From a virus: 28,678 nt of DNA. The notes beneath the pieces are model-generated. The model worked only from the letters and a program-made list of their open reading frames with translations, was not told the DNA's origin and did no database searches. The stretch spans positions 1 through 28,678 of IMG/VR virus record IMGVR_UViG_3300027733_000017; one strand, 5' to 3'. Position 1 is the stretch's first letter; each line of letters opens with the position of its first letter. A program made the translations under genes and the position numbers. Shown one piece after another: positions 16,291 through 23,299 of the stretch.

Positions 16291-17787
16291 TTACTCTTTC
16301 TCAACTAATCCATTTAGAAACGCATTACGTTTACTCATGAAGTCATTGACTATTATGTTTTCTCCAGTCATTGGATTAAACATCTCTTCTGGTGACTCAA
16401 ATGGTTCTGCACTGTCATATGGAACGGTCTGACCATTCATTAAAGTAACCACTTCTGGTAATATTAAATCAGCATCCTCACCTAGGAACTCTACTAACTC
16501 ATGATCCACTAGTGCAATTACTCTTGGATCAGTTGCGGCTGACTTGACTTTAACCAATTCATCTATTTCACGGCTTGTATCTCTTATATTAAAGGAACCT
16601 GGATATTCGATACATCCATCCCATGTTGTACCCATATACTCAGCAAACAGTTTCCATAGTTGTTCTTCAGCAAGTTCAATGTTATCAGCCTTCTCACTTA
16701 ACTTAGCATTTAACAATTGAAATTCTGTTTCCATTGCAACACCACTTAAGGTTTGATTCAATGTACTTCTAGTAGCACCTGTATTAGCCATTTTATCAAT
16801 TGAACTAATTGTATGCTCAATGCTTTCATAGATACTTCCTACGTTAGCACCATCGAAGTTAAGAAGGTATGGTTTTAAGCCAGGATCTAAGTTCTCTGGC
16901 ATATGGATCAAAGATCCTGCACCGATACCTGCATTTGTTTCAGGTGTCTTAACAAGTGATGGGTGTGAATCTAAACGTATGGTTTGTTCTACTTCACTTG
17001 TTGCATTATAGATAAATCGTTGAGCGTCAGCAATATCTCCAATGTCACTAACACCAATACCACGTACAGTACTACGAGCGTTATAACATATAATTGCGGG
17101 GATTTTTCCAAGTCCGTTGATTTCTGTGTAATCTTCATGTATAATAGAATCCTGTATGTTAACAACTGTTGTTCTAATTGTTTCTTGTGTCCATTCTTTT
17201 ACAGTATGAACATCACCATTAATATCTTCTAGGTATTTAAAATATCTTAATTCAAAACGGCCTGCAGGCGAACGTGTCCAATTCCAATCAAGTACTACCA
17301 TTGGGGTCAAAACATTTACATATGGGCGAATGCCAAGTGCTTGTTCATCTGCTCTAGTATTTGCATTAATGTTTGGTTTAGCAACAATGATCCAACTATG
17401 TCCAAAGACACTTGCCCAAGTAGCAACATCTTTCATAAATGCATCAAGGCTTCTACCCTCAAAGTCAGCATCCTTAAGGAAGTCTTCAATCTCTGGCATG
17501 TTCTCCAATGCTCCAAATTCTCTTTCTGGACACTCACGGAATAAGAAACTATTGTATACAGAGATTATACTCTTACAATGATTCTCTAATGGGGTTGCTA
17601 AAAGTCTTGCATTATATTCACCGTCAGTTTCAAGTTGATATCTGGTCAAATGTGCGGCTTCTCTATATTCCTGTCCACCTAAGTATGATTCTAAAAGATA
17701 TTTCCATTGGCTTAGATAAGTCGTATAAAGCCTATTGCCTGACATAATCTCTGCGATTTCTTGTTCAATTGTTTGTATTACATTCAT
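16291..17787 (-). CDS. Portal protein
   Basis: The 498-residue protein has an N-terminal helical region (YLSQWKYLLESYLGGQEYRE), a central alpha/beta region with YVNVLTPMVVLDWNW and KIPAIICYNARS, and a long helix (DAQRFIYNATSEVEQTIRLD). The C-terminal part contains NQTLSGVAMETEF and LNAKLSEKADNIELAEEQLW. Length, order after terminase and this pattern fit siphovirus portals, which form the twelve-fold ring for DNA entry. An AAGGAAAA ribosome binding site lies in the 9-bp gap after the terminase. No head-maturation protease or minor head protein is fused to it. Confidence 0.9.
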   Translation of the reverse strand: MNVIQTIEQEIAEIMSGNRLYTTYLSQWKYLLESYLGGQEYREAAHLTRYQLETDGEYNARLLATPLENHCKSIISVYNSFLFRECPEREFGALENMPEIEDFLKDADFEGRSLDAFMKDVATWASVFGHSWIIVAKPNINANTRADEQALGIRPYVNVLTPMVVLDWNWTRSPAGRFELRYFKYLEDINGDVHTVKEWTQETIRTTVVNIQDSIIHEDYTEINGLGKIPAIICYNARSTVRGIGVSDIGDIADAQRFIYNATSEVEQTIRLDSHPSLVKTPETNAGIGAGSLIHMPENLDPGLKPYLLNFDGANVGSIYESIEHTISSIDKMANTGATRSTLNQTLSGVAMETEFQLLNAKLSEKADNIELAEEQLWKLFAEYMGTTWDGCIEYPGSFNIRDTSREIDELVKVKSAATDPRVIALVDHELVEFLGEDADLILPEVVTLMNGQTVPYDSAEPFESPEEMFNPMTGENIIVNDFMSKRNAFLNGLVEKE

Positions 17788-17796
17788 TATTTTTCC

Positions 17797-19026
17797 TTAG
17801 TTAATTGAATGACCCCAACGAGTAGGTTCCATTGGTTCAATATCTCGTTTGATGGGGAATAAGTAATCCACCATATAACCTAATGCGTCCATTTGATGAT
17901 CATAGCCGGATCCTTTATCAGGTTGTTGTGTACCTTCTTTATACGTATGTCTTTCTAAGCCTTCAATTGTGTACTTACAATTACTGCTTACATAAAGGTG
18001 GTTGTTACCCATGGTATCTTTTAATCTTGCATTGACTGCGTTTATTCTGTCCCTTACTGGGGTATGGGAGTTTGGTACTTTAACAGTGAATCCAGCATTC
18101 TGTAATATGGTTAAATCAGTTGAGCCACCTGCACTTGTTTTACGTTGTCTACATGCAGGATCTGGGAATGCCCATATTCTAGATTTAGGATACCTTTGTT
18201 TAATTTCATCAACTGCTTCTTGTGTGTTAGATCCAAATATTCTTATTTCGTCTATAACGTGCAGAATATCATTACTCCTAGTTGCAATAACAACAGACAT
18301 TGGATCAATGTTAAAGTCCCATCCTGTATATAATACACTTTGATCATATTCGCCTTGTTGGATTACATTCTCCTTACGATCAAATGCATAGTATATTCTA
18401 CCGGCATAAGTCTCAAATGTAGCCATAAACTCTTGTCTAAATGTTCTTTCATCCAAGTCACGTTTGGCTGCTTCAATCTCTTCTAGTTTAACATTACCAC
18501 CATCAACTGTTGTAAATTGAAAACTGCACCAATCGTCATTATCCTCTTGCATACAATATAAGTCGTGTGCCCAATTACCGATACCTTTTGGAGTTCCAAT
18601 AAACAATGCGTGTCCTTGTTTATCAGCAAGTGTTGGACGTAAGACTTCATACCAAGCCTCTTGATCAATATCAGCAAACTCATCCATTACTAAAAAGTCT
18701 AATCCAACACCTCTAAGTGAGTCTGCATTATCCGCTCCTTTTAATGCAATCGTTGATCCATTCTTTAGTAAGATGGTTAACTCTGATTCATTTACTTTCT
18801 TTGTCCAATTCAAATCATTTAACTTATTCTTTAACTTACGCCAAACGATTTGTTTTGCTTGCTTGTATGTTGGGGCAACGTACCAAACTTCTTTATCCGG
18901 TGCCTTTGCAAAATAAGCAAGTTCTCTTATAGATAAATGGGTTTTGCCAAAACGTCTACCAGCGACTACTACTCTAAACCTAGCATAATTATCAGCAATC
19001 TCCTGTTGAGGAAGTGATAATGCCAT
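17797..19026 (-). CDS. terL: Terminase large subunit
   Basis: The 409-residue DNA-packaging motor ATPase and nuclease. Walker A is GRRFGKT at residues 23-29, Walker B FLVMDE at 111-116, and a coupling motif GTP at 144-146. The RuvC-like nuclease domain shows D237 in GWDFNIDP, D289 in FPDP and D376/D380 in DHQMDALGY, so acidic metal ligands are present. The protein is shorter than many TerL but all core motifs are there. The start overlaps the small-subunit stop as TAATG. The symbol is by function, and the packaging type (cos or headful) cannot be read directly. The permuted assembly hints at headful, but circular contigs arise from both. Confidence 0.97.
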   Translation of the reverse strand: MALSLPQQEIADNYARFRVVVAGRRFGKTHLSIRELAYFAKAPDKEVWYVAPTYKQAKQIVWRKLKNKLNDLNWTKKVNESELTILLKNGSTIALKGADNADSLRGVGLDFLVMDEFADIDQEAWYEVLRPTLADKQGHALFIGTPKGIGNWAHDLYCMQEDNDDWCSFQFTTVDGGNVKLEEIEAAKRDLDERTFRQEFMATFETYAGRIYYAFDRKENVIQQGEYDQSVLYTGWDFNIDPMSVVIATRSNDILHVIDEIRIFGSNTQEAVDEIKQRYPKSRIWAFPDPACRQRKTSAGGSTDLTILQNAGFTVKVPNSHTPVRDRINAVNARLKDTMGNNHLYVSSNCKYTIEGLERHTYKEGTQQPDKGSGYDHQMDALGYMVDYLFPIKRDIEPMEPTRWGHSIN

Positions 19027-19430
19027 TAATCATCTGCCCATGGTAAAGGTTGGTTAGCAGAACTGTCAACTGGATTATCACTTTGTCCAAGTAAGTTCTT
19101 ACCAAGCCATATCAACATTGTTGCATTACCTTGTAATGCTAATTTTAATTGAGCACGTCTTAATGACACCTTTAAGTCTTCTCTTCCTTTTATCAATTCG
19201 GGCTTGAAATTGTATACTAACGTATCTTCATTAATACCAAACCAATTGGAAATGTCTCTATTAGTACAACCAATTGAGGCTAAGTCTTTTACTTCTTCTG
19301 GGGCGACAACAATTTTATCTCTACCAACAGGGATACCTAGGTACTCAGCAGTAACCATTTCTTTTGGTTTTGGACCAGTCTTTCTGGGTTGCATTTGTAT
19401 TGAACCAGCATCAATTATATTTTCAGTCAT
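19026..19430 (-). CDS. terS: Terminase small subunit
   Basis: The 134-residue protein includes VKDLASIGCTNRDISNWFGI, a helix-turn-helix typical of terminase small subunits, then REDLKVSLRRAQLKLALQGN and ATMLIWLGKNLLGQ, the conserved oligomerisation helices. The N-terminal 35 residues are Pro/Lys-rich (RKTGPKPKEMV). It recognises phage DNA and hands it to the large subunit. Its start lies inside the end of the upstream small gene (8-bp overlap), and its stop is coupled to terL. Confidence 0.92.
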   Translation of the reverse strand: MTENIIDAGSIQMQPRKTGPKPKEMVTAEYLGIPVGRDKIVVAPEEVKDLASIGCTNRDISNWFGINEDTLVYNFKPELIKGREDLKVSLRRAQLKLALQGNATMLIWLGKNLLGQSDNPVDSSANQPLPWADD

Positions 19431-19632
19431 CTATATTTACCTTATATTTGTTATGCTCTAGTATTGCTATTTGACTGTCTTGCAATACTTGTACGGCATG
19501 TAATAAGATCTGAATTTGATTCTTCAGTCTTTCTGTTTCTATTCTTTGGTTGTTGATCATTGTTTCTAAGTAATCAATCCTAGCATGTGCTTGTATAAGC
19601 ATATCGTATGGATCATGTATATTTTCCATCAT
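19423..19632 (-). CDS. Small coiled-coil protein of unknown role
   Basis: The 69-residue protein starts at 19632 with an AAGGAT ribosome binding site. After MMENIHDPYDMLIQAHAR, heptad-like Leu/Ile spacing (IDYLETMINNQRIETERLKN and on) predicts a coiled coil to about residue 57. It overlaps terS by 8 bp, so it is likely co-translated with terminase. It could aid terminase assembly, but no family is recognised. Confidence 0.75.
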   Translation of the reverse strand: MMENIHDPYDMLIQAHARIDYLETMINNQRIETERLKNQIQILLHAVQVLQDSQIAILEHNKYKVNIDD

Positions 19633-19644
19633 AGTATTATCCTT

Positions 19645-20022
19645 TTAAAAGTGATCAACAATGAATTTAATTTCTTCTTCGTCAAAGGCAATTGCATATT
19701 CATTTATAACATTTTCAATATATGGTAATTGACTTTTACTAATATCATTCTTAAAGTTATGATCCTTATTAAAGTAATTATGCACAACCCCACCTAGTAT
19801 GCTTAATCTATTGTTATGCGTTCCACCTTTACGTGTACCAAATAATTCTTTATTCTTTTGTGTCGCAGTACTTTTACCAGCAGTAGAGGTTGTCATCTCA
19901 GCGTACTTTGCTAAGATTAAAATTGCTCTTTGGATAAAGATTTGCATATCATCATAGTCAATAGTAACATATTCATTACCTGAATTAGTAAATCCGCGAT
20001 TAGTATATTTTACATGAAACAT
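19645..20022 (-). CDS. Unknown 125-residue protein
   Basis: The frame begins at 20022 (MFHVKYTNRGFTNSGNEY), overlapping the end of the next upstream gene by 13 bases with a weak CGGAA site. It has a YDDMQIFIQRAILILAKYAE helix, a Gly/Thr/Lys-rich loop (TRKGGTHNNRL), and an acidic C-terminus (DEEEIKFIVDHF). I recognise no family. The His/Asn/Lys-rich loop could bind nucleic acid, but no catalytic motif is convincing. It does not look like a lysozyme or amidase. Position between polymerase genes and terminase suggests a DNA-metabolism or packaging accessory. Confidence 0.75.
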   Translation of the reverse strand: MFHVKYTNRGFTNSGNEYVTIDYDDMQIFIQRAILILAKYAEMTTSTAGKSTATQKNKELFGTRKGGTHNNRLSILGGVVHNYFNKDHNFKNDISKSQLPYIENVINEYAIAFDEEEIKFIVDHF

Positions 20023-20357
20023 GAGTTTTTCCGTTTTGGTTTATTTTCGTTTATTATTCTACTTCTAATTAATTGTTCATTGCGGGGGATTACTAATATG
20101 TTATTCTTCTGCCATGGTTTATCGACATCATCTCTAGTCATACAAAAGTCGTCAGGATTTCTACCTCTTTGAGTCCAACGATCTTTCCATAGATCATAGA
20201 ACTCGTCAAAGGTAAGATTAAACTCTTCGTTACGAAACTTTGCTTGTGCTTTTGATTTTAAGAATGGCATATGCATGCTGTGTCTAAATTCATCAGCACC
20301 ATATTTCCATGTGTGTGGGCGGGGTTTAATTGGTTCTTTGTTTCTTTTACTTGCCAT
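20010..20357 (-). CDS. Small basic protein, HNH-accessory-like
   Basis: The 115-residue basic protein has an AAGGAG ribosome binding site before the ATG at 20357. It has FDEFYDLWKDRWTQRGRNPD, then FCMTRDDVDKPWQKNNILVI and PRNEQLIRSR. The order (W-x-R-GR, CMTR-x-D, PW-x-x-NN-x-x-V/I) resembles a set of small phage proteins related to the non-catalytic flank of HNH endonucleases, in which this segment binds DNA. No HNH or zinc residues are present, so nuclease activity is not supported. It lies near the endonuclease VII-like gene. Function is an inference from pattern and basic charge. Confidence 0.75.
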   Translation of the reverse strand: MASKRNKEPIKPRPHTWKYGADEFRHSMHMPFLKSKAQAKFRNEEFNLTFDEFYDLWKDRWTQRGRNPDDFCMTRDDVDKPWQKNNILVIPRNEQLIRSRIINENKPKRKNSCFM

Positions 20358-20399
20358 TTGTACATCTCCTTTATAAATGTATTTATACAGAAGATGTAT

Positions 20400-20413
20400 T
20401 TTTAGGCCTAAAA
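20400..20413. promoter_or_regulatory. Perfect 14-bp palindrome TTTTAGGCCTAAAA
   Basis: A perfect inverted repeat with no spacer overlaps the stop codon of 20408-20590 and precedes the gene at 20010-20357 by about 45 bp. It could be an operator or a weak transcription pause. No partner copy was found in the window. Confidence 0.35.
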
Positions 20414-20590
20414 CGGGGCGTTATTAAGGACCAATTGATTGATAAAACTTTTGAACTCAATTTCGTTCATTTCCTTGTACGTCTCTATGAAACGGTCAAT
20501 CATTATAGTACTTGTTGGGGAATCGATGATCCAATCTTCGTACATTCCCCAGTTTAGTTCATGTTCTACTTCGTATTCTAATTCTTGCAT
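20408..20590 (-). CDS. Small acidic protein of unknown role
   Basis: The 60-residue protein (MQELEYEVEHELNWGMYEDW) has an AGGAG ribosome binding site eight bases before the ATG. It is rich in Glu/Asp, with an aromatic centre and a hydrophobic C-terminus (FKSFINQLVL). Small acidic phage proteins of this type can mimic DNA or inhibit host proteins, but no family is recognised here. It lies downstream of the endonuclease gene and in the same direction. Confidence 0.7.
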   Translation of the reverse strand: MQELEYEVEHELNWGMYEDWIIDSPTSTIMIDRFIETYKEMNEIEFKSFINQLVLNNAPF

Positions 20591-20640
20591 ATCAATTCTC
20601 CTAAAACATATATTATACTTGATTAAGGAATAAAGAGCAA

Positions 20641-21000
20641 TTACTTTACTATCCGTAATACAGGTTTCTGTTTCTTTGGTTTTCGTTTAACTTTAGTATG
20701 CAATGGATGTTCTTCAATACGTTCATTGCTTATATACTGTTCATAATTAGCAAGGATTGCTGTTAACATATCCTTATTGATTAAGTTCCGTTTTCTATTA
20801 TTCTCTATTTTACTAATAAACGTATTACAAAAGCGATGCACTGTATTACGGATCTTTCCTGAGGTATGGCTATGATCAAGTACCGGCCCATTTGTTGATT
20901 TTGGATCAATAGGAGTATTGCATAAAGGGCATATATGATTATTTTGGATCAGTAGTTTATCTCTTAATTCTTTTAGTTCTTTATATTTTAATTTAGACAC
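20641..21000 (-). CDS. Endonuclease VII-like (HNH, Holliday-junction type) nuclease
   Basis: The 119-residue protein contains CPLC at residues 24-27, LDHSH at 41-45 and HRFCN at 55-59. In the recombination endonuclease VII family (T4 gp49 type) the corresponding elements are a CxxC, a DHDH catalytic motif and a second CxxC. Here the second pair appears as HxxC, which could still hold zinc. The C-terminus is a basic Lys/Arg/Pro tail (KVKRKPKKQKPVL) likely for DNA binding. The only acceptable start is GTG at 21000, overlapping the tiny upstream frame. Next to the polymerase, it probably resolves branched replication DNA before packaging. Confidence 0.85.
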   Translation of the reverse strand: MSKLKYKELKELRDKLLIQNNHICPLCNTPIDPKSTNGPVLDHSHTSGKIRNTVHRFCNTFISKIENNRKRNLINKDMLTAILANYEQYISNERIEEHPLHTKVKRKPKKQKPVLRIVK

Positions 21001-21061
21001 GCTCTTTCTTTCTCTGTTCTTGGGACTCCGTTGGAGGCGGAGTATATCTTTTTTGTTGCAT
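20993..21061 (-). CDS. Tiny ORF between polymerase and nuclease
   Basis: A 22-residue frame (MQQKRYTPPP followed by a Glu/Gln/Lys/Arg-rich tail) starts at 21061 with a TAGGAG site that overlaps the polymerase stop. It ends inside the first codons of the nuclease, giving an eight-base overlap with the GTG start. It may be a real small protein or a leader that feeds ribosomes to the weak GTG start. Confidence 0.4.
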   Translation of the reverse strand: MQQKRYTPPPTESQEQRKKERV

Positions 21062-21069
21062 TAAATCTC

Positions 21070-22704
21070 CTAAATCTCTTGATTCATAAGTTCATAAAGC
21101 ATTTCTTCCATGCTAGGAATTTCATCGACCTTTACATTATTTGATTTGTAATCTTTTGCTATCTTTTCTTGACTGATAATATATTGTTGATGCTGCGTTA
21201 AAGTATCTTTAGATTCAGCACTAATGTATGTATATGGATTATGTATATCAAGTGTCAATGTCCATAATTCAATTTGAAACTTTTCTCTAATAATCATTTC
21301 AATCTCTTGTTTATCATTTTGGCTTAATTTAGTATCAATAATTACTGCATCATGGATCTTAGCAGTAATTGTTTTACCTAATCCTTCAAGCATCAAATGC
21401 ACTGCATTCATAATCTTTGTTTCTGCTTGTTGATATAAGAATGCGTTTAATTTAGATCTATTTACATTTCCTCTTCTATCCTTTAATTCACTTATTGCTA
21501 ATATACTTGGATTAGATTTATATTTGTTATACAAGTAATCATCAATTAACTTTTGATCTTCGATAAAGTTTTTAATATGCCAAAAGTTTAAGAACTTTGT
21601 ACGTAGTCCTTTATCTGGGATAATATCATTAATGGCTGTTGTTACTTTATCACCTTTTGCATTATACCACATGCCGCCTGTAGTTACTTTAGCACCAAAA
21701 CTTATGGCATTAAGGACATCTTTAATCTTTCTACTAGCATCTTCTTTGGATATTTCAAACCATTGTTCTGTTTTGGTATTAAACATCTTATATCCGCGGA
21801 ATACTTCATTGTACGTATCAAGTACAAAGCCTTTCTTATCTTCTAAAAACAATATACTGGATTTCCAATCTCTTGATGGATCAACTTCTTTAGCATACTT
21901 CATTTTCCATGTAATTGCACTACTGCGGATATCATATTGATAACATTCACCAATGGCTGCGTATCTAAGTGATTTATATGTGCCTTGCATACTAAGTCCT
22001 CGATAATATGTTCTACCAAATAGACTTTTATTTTTATACTGTGGAAGGAAACCGCCTGTTACTTTTGCTATACTATGCATTATTCTTGATTGACGGAACA
22101 TATCTTGTTTTTTAGATTGTTCTATTTTATATGCAGTTGGAAGCCATTCAATGTATCCACGTAATGATACTGTATCAATTGGAGTATAATCAAATAATGG
22201 ATTAGTCAAGTCATCATGGTTTAATTCAGGAAACAACGATTGAAATATCTCATAGTGCATGTCATGATCTAACATATCATCTAAGTCATATGTCGGTAAT
22301 TGAGTATATTCTAAGTATTCAGTAAATTTTGGGTATTTCACAATAGGATCCTGGTAAGTTGCTAATTCTAATTTAATAACAGATAGTTTATGGGTTAAGT
22401 TATTGCCTTCTTCAATTGTAGTAAACAATGGATAGTTCTGTTTAAGCCAATCATGGATGTAAAGTTTCTCTGCACCCATACGCATTGAATTTCTTTTTAA
22501 AATATCAACTGGAACACTGAAATGGACATATCTATATACGCCCTCTGTATTCATAATGCTTTTTGTTATATAGGAATTAAGTTCACTGAGGTATTTGCTT
22601 AGTCCGTTGTTCACGTTCTCTGCTTTCTTTGGGTATGCTTCTTTTAGAGCATCTCTAATATATTCGGGGATTGTTATCATGTTATTCTCGTTAAAAGTTT
22701 CCAT
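21070..22704 (-). CDS. Divergent superfamily-A polymerase, TV-Pol-like
   Basis: I prefer the start at 22704 (METFNENNMI, 544 residues, AAGAGAG upstream); an ATG at 22758 in the same frame is possible. Numbered from 22704, motif A is YQYDIRSSA with D258. The O-helix-like motif B has K328, N332 and F336-G337 (the K-x3-x-x3-YG spacing of family A DNA polymerases and T7 RNA polymerase). The segment NAFLYQQAETKIMNAV precedes motif C, KIHDAVIID, with H451-D452. No 3'-5' exonuclease motif is seen in the first 230 residues, which may hold a primase-like or accessory part. It is the only replication protein recognised. The set of motifs is compatible with the transposon/viral TV-Pol family proposed to combine primase and polymerase roles. 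It follows its own strong promoter and leader hairpins. Confidence 0.75.
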   Translation of the reverse strand: METFNENNMITIPEYIRDALKEAYPKKAENVNNGLSKYLSELNSYITKSIMNTEGVYRYVHFSVPVDILKRNSMRMGAEKLYIHDWLKQNYPLFTTIEEGNNLTHKLSVIKLELATYQDPIVKYPKFTEYLEYTQLPTYDLDDMLDHDMHYEIFQSLFPELNHDDLTNPLFDYTPIDTVSLRGYIEWLPTAYKIEQSKKQDMFRQSRIMHSIAKVTGGFLPQYKNKSLFGRTYYRGLSMQGTYKSLRYAAIGECYQYDIRSSAITWKMKYAKEVDPSRDWKSSILFLEDKKGFVLDTYNEVFRGYKMFNTKTEQWFEISKEDASRKIKDVLNAISFGAKVTTGGMWYNAKGDKVTTAINDIIPDKGLRTKFLNFWHIKNFIEDQKLIDDYLYNKYKSNPSILAISELKDRRGNVNRSKLNAFLYQQAETKIMNAVHLMLEGLGKTITAKIHDAVIIDTKLSQNDKQEIEMIIREKFQIELWTLTLDIHNPYTYISAESKDTLTQHQQYIISQEKIAKDYKSNNVKVDEIPSMEEMLYELMNQEI

Positions 22705-22726
22705 GTATTCTCTCTTGCAAAGAAAT

Positions 22727-22753
22727 GTGTACGCTATTGCAAGTAACGTACAC
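22727..22753 (-). promoter_or_regulatory. Leader hairpin 1 upstream of polymerase
   Basis: Perfect seven-base arms GTGTACG and CGTACAC flank a 13-nt loop that contains TTGCAATAG. It lies in the predicted 5' leader of the polymerase mRNA, 22 bases before the preferred ATG, and could restrict ribosome access or bind a regulator. Because the alternative start at 22758 lies upstream of it, it also bears on start choice. Confidence 0.55.
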
Positions 22754-22769
22754 GACACGGAATAATAAT

Positions 22770-22784
22770 GAAGTATTGCACTTC
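22770..22784 (-). promoter_or_regulatory. Leader hairpin 2 upstream of polymerase
   Basis: Arms GAAGT and ACTTC enclose GCAAT on the transcript strand. Its loop region shares TGCAATA with hairpin 1, so the two may form a paired regulatory leader. Confidence 0.4.
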
Positions 22785-22810
22785 GTAATAGTATTTATAT
22801 ACTTTTGTAT

Positions 22811-22839
22811 ATTTTACCTGATTAAAGGAAAGAAGTCAA
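22811..22839 (-). promoter_or_regulatory. Strong sigma70-like promoter for polymerase unit
   Basis: On the minus strand TTGACT (22839-22834) and TAAAAT (22816-22811) are separated by 17 bases. The predicted start near 22804 gives a leader of about 100 nt that contains the two hairpins. This is the best promoter match in the window and would let host RNA polymerase start the replication genes. Confidence 0.8.
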
Positions 22840-22869
22840 GCAAAAAAGAGATACAGAGTTATGCTTATT

Positions 22870-22951
22870 AATTAATTACCTTTATCTGGTTATGGGCCAT
22901 CTCCTTATTACTTGATCATTACTACTATAAGCCGCACACCTTTTTGTAAAA
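22870..22951 (-). repeat. Copy B of duplicated promoter-like element
   Basis: This is the counterpart of 12931-13011, with shared blocks AATTAATTACC...TATGGGCCAT and CTTGATCATTACTACTATAA followed by GCCGCACACCTTTTTGTAAA. The 10-bp middle differs (ctccttatta versus atgttaataa). The minus-strand TTTACA/TATAGT pair is conserved. It lies upstream of the separate TTGACT promoter, so the polymerase unit may be read from two promoters of different timing. Confidence 0.65.
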
Positions 22952-22985
22952 AACCTCAGAACCTAGCAATAATGCTGGTTCGTAC

Positions 22986-23002
22986 AGCCGCACACCTTTT
23001 TG
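22986..23002 (-). repeat. Third, short copy of the repeat core
   Basis: Seventeen bases (AGCCGCACACCTTTTTG, or CAAAAAGGTGTGCGGCT on the minus strand) recur 56 bp from the same core in copy B. The TATAGT box is not retained, so the 17-bp core itself may be a protein binding site. Confidence 0.65.
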
Positions 23003-23021
23003 GGTAATAACGCCATATAAC

Positions 23022-23049
23022 TTGTAACTTATAAAATATACTGTATAAT
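23022..23049 (+). promoter_or_regulatory. Sigma70-like promoter for the two plus-strand genes
   Basis: TTGTAA (23022-23027) and TATAAT (23044-23049) are separated by 16 bases, 45 bp before the first ATG. The perfect -10 and A/T-rich context suggest early expression by host polymerase. Confidence 0.75.
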
Positions 23050-23094
23050 AGTAAACATTAAAGCAGTACAACATTTTAACTTAACTAGGAGTAC

Positions 23095-23298
23095 ATGATG
23101 AACAAATACTATACTGATTCAAATGACAATGAAGTTTCTTTATATGAATTAGAAAATGAAGATATGGATCAAGAGGATTATGATGCCGAAGAAGCAGCAT
23201 ATCAATACAAGTATGATCAGTTTATTAAACGTATGTTTGCAGAAGGTGGTAAACCAATGTCAATCCAAGAGATACACGCAATCCTTAAAGGACAATAA
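23095..23298 (+). CDS. Small acidic plus-strand protein
   Basis: The 67-residue frame (or 66 from the second ATG at 23098, which has better spacing to AGGAG at 23087-23091) is very acidic: MNKYYTDSNDNEVSLYELEN and then EDMDQEDYDAEEAA. A basic-hydrophobic C-terminal part (FIKRMFAEGGKPMSIQEIHA) looks like a short helix. Acidic early proteins of phages often target host proteins or mimic DNA, but no family is recognised. It is the first gene after the rightward promoter and is followed after one base by a second small gene. The two are the only plus-strand genes. Confidence 0.75.
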   Translation: MMNKYYTDSNDNEVSLYELENEDMDQEDYDAEEAAYQYKYDQFIKRMFAEGGKPMSIQEIHAILKGQ

Positions 23299-23299
23299 G

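Larger units (their letters stand above)
22759..23094. other. Control region between divergent gene blocks
   Basis: This 336-bp gene-free stretch separates the leftward polymerase unit from the two rightward genes. It contains a leftward sigma70-like promoter (22811-22839), repeat copy B (22870-22951), a hairpin (22960-22980: AACC-AGCA / TGCT-GGTT with ATAA loop), the short third repeat (22986-23002), and a rightward promoter (23022-23049). It is A/T-rich and is the best candidate for an origin of replication, but no defined origin motif was identified. Confidence 0.6.

Noticed and set aside
21070-22704. Protein-primed family B polymerase or reverse transcriptase
   Set aside because: The DxxSLYP and YxDTDS motifs of family B and the YxDD of reverse transcriptases are absent. 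The K-x7-FG and HD motifs point to superfamily A. No diversity-generating template repeat pair was seen.
22871-22903. Tiny peptide MAHNQI... shared by both repeat copies on the minus strand
   Set aside because: The frame is not conserved between copies because of an indel, and ribosome binding site spacing is wrong. The conservation is better explained at DNA or RNA level.
22870-22951. Duplicated element as an insertion sequence or mobile element remnant
   Set aside because: It has no terminal inverted repeats, no target duplication and no transposase fragment, and both copies sit in sensible promoter positions.
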